Origin: JAJXWB01 sp046349215
GTDB lineage: Bacteria; Pseudomonadota; Alphaproteobacteria; Rhizobiales; Beijerinckiaceae
DNA: 64,000 bases
NCBI GenBank assembly: GCA_046349215.1
Contig: JAXMCV010000002.1
Span: 496,001 to 560,000, forward strand
Direction: 5' to 3'
The position numbers were made by a program, and so were the translations under genes. Shown one piece after another: positions 10,937 to 18,509 of the stretch. The first letter of the stretch is position 1; each line of letters opens with the position of its first letter. Under the pieces are notes generated by a model, which saw only the letters and a list, made by a program, of their open reading frames with translations, was not told where the DNA came from and did no database searches.

Positions 10937-11512
10937 CTATTTCGCGGCTGGCTGCACGCCGCCGCCCATGGGCGGAACGATCGCCGCGCCGACGATAGCC
11001 AGCGTCTCCCTCGAGATGCGCCACCTGCCGTCGATGCGCGTCAGTTCGACATCCCAGGTTCCCGGCGCGACGACGACCGTATTGTCCGCCTTCCAGTGCC
11101 AGGCTTGCACGTAGGCGTTGACGTGCGCCTTTGCGCCATCGACCTTGATGGCGACATTGGTCAGGTGGTGCGAGGTCTTGACGAAGCCCGCGCCGTCGAA
11201 AGCGCGCTTCGCCAGCGCCGCGCGCATGTCGACAGGCGCCATGTCCTTCGGGAACGGACAGGCGTCGCCCGGACATCTGGTCGTCTCGCCGCGTCCGAGA
11301 TTGGCCGAAAATTGCAGGTCGGGCGCATAGCAGGCGCGCCACAGGGCAAGGCCGCCGTCGAGATCGCCCTTGCCGATCCTGTCGATGCCGAAGGGATAGC
11401 AGGTGATCTGGTTGCGCACGGCCTCCTCGTCGGAAGCGCTCTGGGCGTATGCGCCGCCGGTTGCGAGGATTGCCGCGGCGGCAAGCGCGAATGAGAAAGT
11501 CCTGGCTGTCAT
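10937..11512 (-). CDS. Exported SnoaL/NTF2-like domain protein
   Basis: A 191-residue protein with a cleavable signal peptide (MTARTFSFALAAAAILATGGAYAQ) and one NTF2-like cone-fold domain of the SnoaL_4 kind: DEEAVRNQITCYPFGIDRIGKGDLDGGLALW at the start and TWDVELTRIDGRWRISRETL at the end. Such domains bind or isomerise small ligands; many are non-catalytic. Three cysteines around residues 60-86 (WRACY, TRCPGDACPF) could form a disulfide in the periplasm. Lies between the exported amidohydrolase and a binding protein, suggesting a shared periplasmic substrate. Confidence 0.8.
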   Translation of the reverse strand: MTARTFSFALAAAAILATGGAYAQSASDEEAVRNQITCYPFGIDRIGKGDLDGGLALWRACYAPDLQFSANLGRGETTRCPGDACPFPKDMAPVDMRAALAKRAFDGAGFVKTSHHLTNVAIKVDGAKAHVNAYVQAWHWKADNTVVVAPGTWDVELTRIDGRWRISRETLAIVGAAIVPPMGGGVQPAAK

Positions 11513-11551
11513 CTCGCGCTCCCCGCGTTTACGGCGCCTGGCGCCGAAGGT

Positions 11552-12562
11552 TCAGTCGCTGCTGCTTTTCGACATTGCAGGCACGAAGACGTCCGACCAG
11601 TTTGCGGGCGCGTTCTTCAATTGGCCAATGCGCTGCATGAAGTCCGCCGTCTTCTTGACGCCGTGGACGTCGGGTCCGAAATCATTGGCGAGTTCGCCGA
11701 GCAAGGCTTCGATATCGGCCGCCGTCATCGTCTTGCTCGGCTCGACCTTGGTGTAGATCGCCGCCGCCTGCTTCGGGTCCTTCCTGATGAGTTCCGCCGC
11801 CTCCGTCATCGCCTTGATGACGATATCTGCGAGCTTCGGCTGTTCTTCGAGCGTCTTCTTCGTCGCTGCGAAGGCGAGGAACGTGGACTTGCCGCCATAG
11901 ACGTCGACATTCGTCAGGAGCTTGCGGATTCCCGGCTTGCGAAGCGCGATCTGCGTGAAGGGCGCAGAGGAGAAATAGGCGGATATTTCGCTGCGCTCGT
12001 CGAGCAGGGCGTTGAGCGCCTCGGGATGCGGCAGGCCGACGACATTCGTCTTGAGACGATCCTGCTGGCCCGGTCCCCACAATTTTTCCGAAGCCATCTG
12101 CAAGGCGTACATCTGCGGCGAGACCAGCGCCGGCATGGCGATCTTGTCGGACGGGGTGAAATCGGCGAGCGACTTGATGCGCTCGTGCTTGGTCAGCAGC
12201 ACGAGCGGCAGCGTCGTCACGCCCGACACGCCGAAGACCTGGACCGGCGTGCCGCGCGCCTTGTCCCAGGCGAGCATCATCGCGGCGATGCCGTAGGCGC
12301 CGCAGTCGATCGATCCGGAAAGCACAGCGTCCTGCATGGCCGCCGAGCCGGAAAAGCGTACGAAACTCGCCGAAACCGGAGCGCCGGCTTCGGCGGAATA
12401 TTTTTCGACGAGCTTCAGTTCGTCGGCGATGAAGGCCGGCAGGAAGCCGACGCCGAAGCCAATTCCCAGCTTGACCGGCCGCGGCGCCTGCGCGCGCAGG
12501 AGAGCCGGGGAGGCGACGATGGCCGCGGAGCCGGCCAGCCACTTTCTGCGATCGACCAGCAT
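11552..12562 (-). CDS. NMT1/TauA-type ABC solute-binding protein, orphan
   Basis: A 336-residue periplasmic binding protein of the NitT/TauT class (NMT1/THI5-like). An AAGGAGGAA box precedes the ATG. The N-terminus has a Tat-like DRRKWLAGSAAIVASPALLRA signal. Mature landmarks are GIGFGVGFLPAFIADELKLVEKY and the GSIDCGAYGIAAMMLAWDKA stretch that follows the ligand site in this family. No matching permease or ATPase is in the window, since the ABC transporter at 268-5657 is of another class with its own binding protein. It may use a distant transporter or act as a sensor. Confidence 0.88.
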   Translation of the reverse strand: MLVDRRKWLAGSAAIVASPALLRAQAPRPVKLGIGFGVGFLPAFIADELKLVEKYSAEAGAPVSASFVRFSGSAAMQDAVLSGSIDCGAYGIAAMMLAWDKARGTPVQVFGVSGVTTLPLVLLTKHERIKSLADFTPSDKIAMPALVSPQMYALQMASEKLWGPGQQDRLKTNVVGLPHPEALNALLDERSEISAYFSSAPFTQIALRKPGIRKLLTNVDVYGGKSTFLAFAATKKTLEEQPKLADIVIKAMTEAAELIRKDPKQAAAIYTKVEPSKTMTAADIEALLGELANDFGPDVHGVKKTADFMQRIGQLKNAPANWSDVFVPAMSKSSSD

Positions 12563-12596
12563 GTCTTCCTCCTTCGCCCCCTCGTCCGCGTGAACG

Positions 12597-13559
12597 CTAT
12601 CCCTCGACTTCGAGGCCCGTCGGCATCGGCACGTTTTCCGGCTTCAGCTTCAGGCCGGCGCCGAGCGCGACGGTCTCGATCAGCGCCGCGAAATCCTTTT
12701 CGAGATAGGCGGCGGGATCGGGCTGCAGAGACGCCGCGCCAAAATGCGCCTGCAGCGCTTCGCGCGCGGCGGACGTGACCGGCATGGGAACGTCGAGATC
12801 GCGCGCGGCCTTCAGGCCGAGATCCAGATCCTTGCGCAGCAGCGTCGGCGTGAAGGTCGTCGTCCAGTCGAGATTGACGAAGGCGTTGCTCTTGTATTTC
12901 GAGAAGACGGAGCCGAGCACGCTGGCGTTCATGAAGTCGAGGAAGGCGTGACGCGGCACGCCGGCCTTCTGCGCGAGAATGGTGATCTCGGCGAGGTTCT
13001 CGATCACGACGCCCAGAAAGACATTGTGCGCGATCTTGCAGATGCGCGCGAGTTCGCCCTCGCCGACGTACGAGACGCCCGATTTGGCGATCTTGGCGAG
13101 ATAGGGCTTCACTTCCTCGAAGGCCGCCTTCGGGCCGGAAACGACGGCCGAGAGCTTGCCGGCCTTGACGCACTTGCCGTTGCCGCTGACCGGCGACGAT
13201 ACGAATTCGCAGCCCGCTGCATTGATCTGCTTGCGGATCGCCTCGGACTGGTCGATGCCGATCGATGAACAGTCGACGAGAATTCGCGGCTTCTTGCCCG
13301 AGCCGGTCAACAGGCCGCCGTCGCCGAAATAGACGTGTTCGAGATCCTTGCCGGTCGACACCATGGCGAAGACGATATCGCAGCCGGCAAGCTCGCTCGG
13401 CCTGTCGACGATCGTTCCTCCCTTGGCGGCAAGCGGCTCGGCCTTCGCGCGCGTCCTGTTGTAGATCGAAACCCTGTAGCCCGCCTTCAGCAGCAGTTCG
13501 GCCATGGGATAGCCCATGCGGCCCATGCCGATCCAGCCGAGGGAAACGTTGGCGCTCAT
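12597..13559 (-). CDS. 3-hydroxyisobutyrate dehydrogenase-like NAD(P) oxidoreductase
   Basis: A 320-residue beta-hydroxyacid dehydrogenase. The Rossmann motif GWIGMGRMGYPMA spans 8-20, the substrate-binding stretch SPVSGNGKCVKAGKLSAVVSG lies near 121-141 and the catalytic lysine pair K174-N178 is in ARICKIAHNVFLG. The family reversibly oxidises 3-hydroxyacids (3-hydroxyisobutyrate, tartronate semialdehyde, 6-phosphogluconate). The substrate signature differs from MmsB and GarR in the PVSGNGK segment, so the exact acid is open. A GGAG box precedes the ATG; 22 bases separate it from the M24 gene. Confidence 0.9.
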   Translation of the reverse strand: MSANVSLGWIGMGRMGYPMAELLLKAGYRVSIYNRTRAKAEPLAAKGGTIVDRPSELAGCDIVFAMVSTGKDLEHVYFGDGGLLTGSGKKPRILVDCSSIGIDQSEAIRKQINAAGCEFVSSPVSGNGKCVKAGKLSAVVSGPKAAFEEVKPYLAKIAKSGVSYVGEGELARICKIAHNVFLGVVIENLAEITILAQKAGVPRHAFLDFMNASVLGSVFSKYKSNAFVNLDWTTTFTPTLLRKDLDLGLKAARDLDVPMPVTSAAREALQAHFGAASLQPDPAAYLEKDFAALIETVALGAGLKLKPENVPMPTGLEVEG

Positions 13560-13581
13560 GTCATTCTCCAGTCTGCGGGCG

Positions 13582-14889
13582 TCAGTAGCGATTGGCGATC
13601 GGCAGTTCTTCCGCCGGGAAGAGCGTGATCACCTGGCATCCCTTGTCGGTCACGACCACCTCTTCCTCGATGCGCGCGGCCGAGAAGCCGTCGCTCGCCG
13701 GGCAATAGGTTTCGAGCGCGAAGACCATGCCTGTCTTGATCTCCATCGGATTTTCCAGCGACACCAGGCGCGAGATGATGGGGCGCTCGTGTAGCGCGAG
13801 GCCGAGGCCGTGGCCGAACTGCAGGCCGAAGGCCGCCATTTCGGAGGGGAAGCCGAAATCCTGCGCCTTGGGCCAGACTTTTGCGACCTTGTCGGTGGTC
13901 ACGCCGGGCTTGATGAGCGCGATTGCCTTGTCGAGCCATTCGCGGCATCGCTTGTAGGCGTCGTGCTGTGCGGGCGTCGCGCGTCCGACGTTGAAGGTGC
14001 GATAGTAGCAGGTGCGGTAGCCCTGGTAGGACTGCAATATGTCGAAGAACGCCTGGTCGCCCGGCCGCAGGATGCGGTCGGTGAAATTGTGCGGGTGCGG
14101 GTTGCAGCGCTCGCCTGAAATGGCGTTGATCGCCTCGACGTCGTCCGAACCCATTTCGTAGAGCAGCTTGTTGGCGAGCGCGACGATGTCGTTCTCGCGC
14201 ACGCCCGGCTTAAGGTTCTCGTAGATCGAGTGATAGACGCCGTCGACCATGGCGGCTGCCTGGTTGAGCAGCATGATCTCGTCGATGTTTTTGATCTCGC
14301 GCGCGTCCAGCATGATCTGCTGGCCGTCGACGACGTTCATGCCGGCCTTCTGCAACTCGAAGAACATGGCCGCTTCGGCGAGGTCGACGCCGACCGGCAT
14401 GTCGGCGACGCCGGCGGCGCGCAGCAGGCTCATGACTTCCTCGGCATGCGCCTTCATCAGGCCGACGACGGGCGGCACGGTGCCGCGCATGCCAAGCATG
14501 CCGGCGCGGAAATTGTCGGCCGGCAGCCAGTCGCAGAAAATCTTGTGATGCACGGCGGCCGAGCCGAAATCCCAGACGATCGGCTCGCCGTCGCCGGCCA
14601 GCAGCGCGAAGCGGCAGAGTTTGTCGCGTTCCCACTCCCCGATCTTGGTGCCGCTGACGTAGCGGATGTTGTTCACGTCGAACAGCAGCAAGGCGCCGCA
14701 TTTGGAACGCTTCAGCGCCGCGCGCGCCCTCGCCAGCCTGTATGTGCGCAGGCGATCGAAATCGACGCGCCGTTCGAAGTCGACGGAGACATGCCCATGC
14801 GAGGGTATGGCGCGATCCCAGCGCCAGTGCGGATCGACGGCGTCCGGGTGAATGAGATTGGGCTTCAGCGCGGCGCGACGCTGCTTCAT
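13582..14889 (-). CDS. M24 (creatinase/Xaa-Pro/DddP-type) pita-bread protein with a Cys at a metal-ligand position
   Basis: A 435-residue two-domain protein: creatinase N-terminal domain (about 45-190) and pita-bread domain (200-435). The N-terminal layout (LLLFDVNNIRYVSG, then PIVWDFGSA) resembles the DMSP lyase DddP and its relatives more than true prolidases. The five M24 metal positions are D283, C294, H360, E393 and E408; the second aspartate of the usual SDxTRT motif is replaced by cysteine (RTCYYRTF). The protein may therefore bind one metal, bind a thiophilic metal, or not be a peptidase. It is probably the first gene of the LacI-controlled operon. The ATG at 14889 is preferred over one 22 codons upstream. 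Confidence 0.85.
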   Translation of the reverse strand: MKQRRAALKPNLIHPDAVDPHWRWDRAIPSHGHVSVDFERRVDFDRLRTYRLARARAALKRSKCGALLLFDVNNIRYVSGTKIGEWERDKLCRFALLAGDGEPIVWDFGSAAVHHKIFCDWLPADNFRAGMLGMRGTVPPVVGLMKAHAEEVMSLLRAAGVADMPVGVDLAEAAMFFELQKAGMNVVDGQQIMLDAREIKNIDEIMLLNQAAAMVDGVYHSIYENLKPGVRENDIVALANKLLYEMGSDDVEAINAISGERCNPHPHNFTDRILRPGDQAFFDILQSYQGYRTCYYRTFNVGRATPAQHDAYKRCREWLDKAIALIKPGVTTDKVAKVWPKAQDFGFPSEMAAFGLQFGHGLGLALHERPIISRLVSLENPMEIKTGMVFALETYCPASDGFSAARIEEEVVVTDKGCQVITLFPAEELPIANRY

Positions 14890-14930
14890 GGCGTTTCGTT
14901 CCCCTGAGGCTCCGGCTTGTTTTCGCCGAA

Positions 14931-14944
14931 TGCAATCGTTTGCA
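14931..14944. promoter_or_regulatory. Candidate LacI-family operator
   Basis: TGCAATCGTTTGCA has 5-base inverted arms TGCAA/TTGCA around TCGT, with the central CG typical of LacI/GalR-family operators (PurR, GntR, RbsR types). It lies 41 bases upstream of the M24 start and 159 bases before the divergent cyclase gene. The only LacI-type gene in the window is the fifth gene downstream in the same direction. Confidence 0.6.
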
Positions 14945-15004
14945 CAGGCGACCACAATCCGGCGCGACGGTCAAGTCGGGCTCAAGCGCGATCGCCGACG
15001 GCGA

Positions 15005-15049
15005 CGCTTTCGCCGGCGCTCCGATAGGCTAGACTTGCCAGCGAAAGCG
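15005..15049. repeat. Spaced inverted repeat before the cyclase gene
   Basis: CGCTTTCGC (15005-15013) and GCGAAAGCG (15041-15049) are perfect 9-base complements 27 bases apart, ending 54 bases before the cyclase ATG. They flank a possible -10 region (TAGGCTAGACT). They could be two operator half-sites or a leader stem; the sequence does not decide. Confidence 0.4.
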
Positions 15050-15103
15050 GCGCGATGCTCCCGCGCTGCAACAGCAAGGCCGAACGGCGATTCCGGAGGA
15101 AAC

Positions 15104-15877
15104 ATGGCGCGCCAGATCATCGACATTTCCGTGCCGTTGCAGAACGACGTGCCGGCCGATCCGCCGGGACTGCATCCGACGATCACCTACATCGACCATC
15201 AAGAGAGCCTGCCGCAGATCCTGCCGTTCTTTCCTGGGCTGAAAGCCGAGGACCTTCCCGAAGGCCAGGGCTGGGCGGTCGAACGCGTGCAGCTTTCGAC
15301 ACACAACGGCACGCATCTCGACGCCCCCTGGCACTATCATCCGACCATGAACCGCGGCCAGCGCGCCTGGACGATCGACGAGGTGCCGCTCGAATGGTGC
15401 TTCCAACCCGGCGTGAAACTCGATTTCCGTCATCTGCCAGACGGCTACGTGGCGACGGCAAGAGACGTCGAGGACGAACTGAAACGCATCGGCCACGTCC
15501 TGCGGCCGCTGGATATCGTGGTGGTCAATACGAGCGCCGGCGCTAAATACGGGCAGGCGGACTATGTCACGTCGGGCTGCGGCATGGGCTACGAGGCGAC
15601 GATGTATCTGACCGAACGCGGCGTGCGTCTGACAGGCATCGACGGCTGGAGCTGGGACGCTCCCTTCGTGCATACGGCGAAGAAGTACGCGCAGACGCAC
15701 GACGCGAAGCTGATCTGGGAAGGTCACAAGGCCAGCCGCCACATCGGCTATTGTCACATCGAGAAGCTGCACAATCTCGAGGTTCTGCCGTCGACCGGCT
15801 TCATGGTCTCTTGCTTCCCGGTCAAGATCGAGAAGGCGTCGGCCGGCTGGACGCGCGCGGTGGCGATCATCGAGTGA
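15104..15877 (+). CDS. Cyclase/kynurenine formamidase-family hydrolase
   Basis: A 257-residue metal-dependent hydrolase of the cyclase (PF04199) family. The metal-binding signature HxGTHxDxPxH is present as THNGTHLDAPWH (66-77). The family includes kynurenine formamidase, isatin hydrolase and other enzymes that open or cleave amide and lactam bonds. GGAGGA at 15095-15100 fixes the ATG. It is divergent from the M24/amidohydrolase operon and shares its intergenic operator region, so it is probably a step of the same pathway. It ends 15 bases before the converging LysR gene. Confidence 0.9.
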   Translation: MARQIIDISVPLQNDVPADPPGLHPTITYIDHQESLPQILPFFPGLKAEDLPEGQGWAVERVQLSTHNGTHLDAPWHYHPTMNRGQRAWTIDEVPLEWCFQPGVKLDFRHLPDGYVATARDVEDELKRIGHVLRPLDIVVVNTSAGAKYGQADYVTSGCGMGYEATMYLTERGVRLTGIDGWSWDAPFVHTAKKYAQTHDAKLIWEGHKASRHIGYCHIEKLHNLEVLPSTGFMVSCFPVKIEKASAGWTRAVAIIE

Positions 15878-15892
15878 GCGCGCGGCCGCAAT

Positions 15893-16891
15893 TCAGACCG
15901 CGGCCATCTCGTCCGCTGCGGTCGCCTGCGACGCTCCGCCCAAGGCTTCGTCGCTGTCGATCAGCCTGACGCCGGGCCATTGGCCGGAGCGCACGAGCGC
16001 GCGGGCCGTATCGTCCATTTCTCGGGCAACGGCGGAGGCGGCCGGCGACAGCAGGTTGGCCGCGATGGAATAAATATAGTTCCGCCTGGTGATGCGGGCG
16101 TCGGAGATCGACACGGCGCGCCAGCCGTCGCGGCGCGCGCCCTCGAACTGCAGGGCCGACATCGGCTTGATCGTCGCGCCCATGCCTTCATAGACGCAGT
16201 TCATCAGAAGGGAGAGCGAGTCGATCTCGGCCACGACGCAGGGCGTCAGGTTGCGGCGTTCGAATTCCGCGACCACGCGCCGGCGCAGGCCGTGCGTGCT
16301 TGTCGGCAGGATGAGCGGGAGCCGCGCGACTTCGTCGACGGTCATGCTCGTGCGACGCGCCGGCAGGTAGCCGCTCTTGTCCGGGAACAGGACGAACAGT
16401 TCTTCCTCGAGCAGCGGCGTCGCGTCGAGCTTGGAGGACACGTCGTTGGTGAACAGGATAGCGAGGTCCAGTTGCCCGAGCCGCATCATCTGCGCGATAT
16501 GTCCGCTCATGCCCTCGACGACATTGAGAAGGATACCCGGATATTTTTCGCGGACTGCTTTCATCAGCGGCAGGCCGACCGCCAGCAGCGTCGTCGCGGG
16601 CAGGCCGACCGACACCATGCCCTGGACAGGGCCGGATTCCTGCCGGGCGATCGACAGCGCCTGGTCCATCTGCCGCAGCACGAAACGCGCGTGATGATAC
16701 AGGGCGAGGCCGCTCTCGGTCGGCGTCACGCCGCGCGACGATCGTTGCAGCAATGGCTTGCCGACTTCGTCTTCCAATCGCGCCAGTTGCTGGCTGAGCG
16801 CCGGTTGCGCGACGAAAAGACAGCGCGAGGCCTTGGACAGGCTGCCGCTCTCGACGATCTGCGCAAAATAACGCAACTGGCGAAGATCCAT
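15893..16891 (-). CDS. LysR-family transcriptional regulator
   Basis: A 332-residue LTTR. The winged HTH is at the N-terminus (MDLRQLRYFAQIVESGSLSK then LFVAQPALSQQLARLE, residues 1-40), followed by the linker helix and a two-lobe effector domain (VSVGLPATTLLAVGLPL to NYIYSIAANLLSP). The DLRQLRYF start and VAQPALSQQ core are like the Nac/CynR/CbbR-related group. The ATG at 16891 is preferred since residues upstream are non-conserved. It is divergent from the 13-gene operon and is its likely regulator through the palindrome at 16917-16935. Confidence 0.93.
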   Translation of the reverse strand: MDLRQLRYFAQIVESGSLSKASRCLFVAQPALSQQLARLEDEVGKPLLQRSSRGVTPTESGLALYHHARFVLRQMDQALSIARQESGPVQGMVSVGLPATTLLAVGLPLMKAVREKYPGILLNVVEGMSGHIAQMMRLGQLDLAILFTNDVSSKLDATPLLEEELFVLFPDKSGYLPARRTSMTVDEVARLPLILPTSTHGLRRRVVAEFERRNLTPCVVAEIDSLSLLMNCVYEGMGATIKPMSALQFEGARRDGWRAVSISDARITRRNYIYSIAANLLSPAASAVAREMDDTARALVRSGQWPGVRLIDSDEALGGASQATAADEMAAV

Positions 16892-16916
16892 CGCCACGCT
16901 CCCTGACGGGGCCGCT

Positions 16917-16935
16917 CTATAAGGCGGCCTTATAG
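16917..16935. promoter_or_regulatory. 19-bp perfect palindrome, candidate LysR operator
   Basis: CTATAAGG-CGG-CCTTATAG is a perfect inverted repeat containing an LTTR T-N11-A box, flanked by GCCGCT/AGCGGC that extend it with a 2-base bulge. It sits 26 bases from the LysR start and 89 bases before the aldehyde dehydrogenase ATG. Half-sites CTTAT (16961-16965) and ATAAG (16994-16998) lie on the target-gene side, as expected for an activation site. Confidence 0.65.
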
Positions 16936-17023
16936 CGGCCAATCCAATTCCCTATTTTTGCTTATGTCAAACGGGCGCTACTGATAGGCAACGATAAGTC
17001 TGGCCGACAGGGAGCGGTTGGGG

Positions 17024-18478
17024 ATGGCGCAGAACGCCGCGTTGGCGCGTAGCTCTCGGCAATTGCCGGCCTGTCGGTTGCTGATCGGCGGCCAATGGGT
17101 CGACGGCGCGACGACGGTCGACATCCCCGACAAGTTCCGGCTGTCGCCATGCCTGCAGGCGCATCTGCCGTCGCGCGAGCAAACGCACGCCGCGGTCGTC
17201 GCAGCCGACGCGGCCTTTCGCGCCAGCGCGCTCGGTCCTCACGAGCGCGGCGCGATCCTCGACCGGGCGGCGGCGCAGATCGAGAAGCGTGCGCCCGAGT
17301 TCGTCGAAGTCCTGGTGCAGGAAGCCGGGTTCACGCGGCGCGACGCCTCCGGGGAAATCCAGCGCTGCGCGGTCACCTTTCGGCTGTCGGCCGAAGAAGC
17401 GCGCAATTTCTGCGGCGACGTGATCCCGATCGAGGGCGCGTCGGGGCAGAAGGGTCGCCTCGGCTTCACATTGCGCGCGCCGCTCGGAACAGTCTGCGCC
17501 ATCACGCCGTTCAATGCGCCGCTGAACACGGTCGCCCACAAGGTCGGTCCGGCGCTGGCGGCCGGAAATGCCGTCATTCTGAAGCCTTCTCTGCACACGC
17601 CGATGAGCGCGTCCTTGATGGCGGAATGCCTGATCGACGCCGGACTGCCGCCCGGCCTGCTTTCCGTGCTGCATGGCGACGGCGACGTGGCGCAATGGCT
17701 GCTCGACGAACCGCTTGTCGCATTCTACGCTTTCACCGGCAGCACCGAAGTGGGACGCATCATCCAGAACCGCGCGGGGTTGCGGCGCACGCAGATGGAA
17801 CTCGGCTCCATTGCGCATTGCATTCTCTGCGACGACGGCGACCTCGACGCCGCGCTGCCCAAGGTCATCAACGCCAGCTATCGCAAGGCCGGACAGGTCT
17901 GCACGTCCATCCAGGTGCTGCTGGTGCATCGCGCGCGGGTCGAGGAAACGGAACGCCGGTTGACCGACCTGGTGAGTCAGTTGCCCTTTGGCGATCCGTC
18001 CGACGACAGGACGGTCGTCGGCCCGGTCATCAGTGAAGCCGCCGCGCAGAGAATCGAATCCTGGGTCGAGGAAGCCGTCGCCAAAGGCGCGCGCCGCCTG
18101 GTCGGCGGCGGTCGGCGAGGCGCCGTCGTGGCGCCGGTTCTGCTGGCCGATGTCGATCCGGCGACGCCGCTCGGCTGCCAGGAAGTGTTCGGACCCGTCT
18201 TGTGCATTGCGCCCTTCGACAGCATCGAGGAGGCCATCGCGCGCGTGAACGCCGGCCCCTACGGTCTGGCGACCGGCATTTTCACGAAACGCATCGACGT
18301 CGCGCTGCGCGCTGCGCGCGAATTGCAGGTTGGCGGCGTCCACATCAACGAAACGCCGAGTTCGCGCGTCGACGTCATGCCCTATGGCGGTTCGAAAGAT
18401 AGCGGTTTCGGCCGCGAAGGCCCACACTACGCCATTCGCGAAATGAGCGAGGAACGGATGGTCACCATCCTGCCGTGA
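17024..18478 (+). CDS. NAD(P)-dependent aldehyde dehydrogenase
   Basis: A 484-residue aldehyde dehydrogenase that oxidises an aldehyde to its acid. The NAD-binding FTGST begins at 237, the general base is E259 (QMELGS) and the catalytic thiol is C293 (KAGQVCTSIQ). The ELGS and AGQVCTSIQ variants resemble the lactaldehyde/GAPN-like branch rather than betaine or succinate-semialdehyde enzymes. An in-frame TTG lies two codons earlier; ATG with the GGGAG box 10 bases upstream is preferred. First gene of a plus-strand run reaching 33,277. Confidence 0.92.
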   Translation: MAQNAALARSSRQLPACRLLIGGQWVDGATTVDIPDKFRLSPCLQAHLPSREQTHAAVVAADAAFRASALGPHERGAILDRAAAQIEKRAPEFVEVLVQEAGFTRRDASGEIQRCAVTFRLSAEEARNFCGDVIPIEGASGQKGRLGFTLRAPLGTVCAITPFNAPLNTVAHKVGPALAAGNAVILKPSLHTPMSASLMAECLIDAGLPPGLLSVLHGDGDVAQWLLDEPLVAFYAFTGSTEVGRIIQNRAGLRRTQMELGSIAHCILCDDGDLDAALPKVINASYRKAGQVCTSIQVLLVHRARVEETERRLTDLVSQLPFGDPSDDRTVVGPVISEAAAQRIESWVEEAVAKGARRLVGGGRRGAVVAPVLLADVDPATPLGCQEVFGPVLCIAPFDSIEEAIARVNAGPYGLATGIFTKRIDVALRAARELQVGGVHINETPSSRVDVMPYGGSKDSGFGREGPHYAIREMSEERMVTILP

Positions 18479-18509
18479 AGGCGGGGGCGGCCAAGATGAA
18501 AGCGATGGA

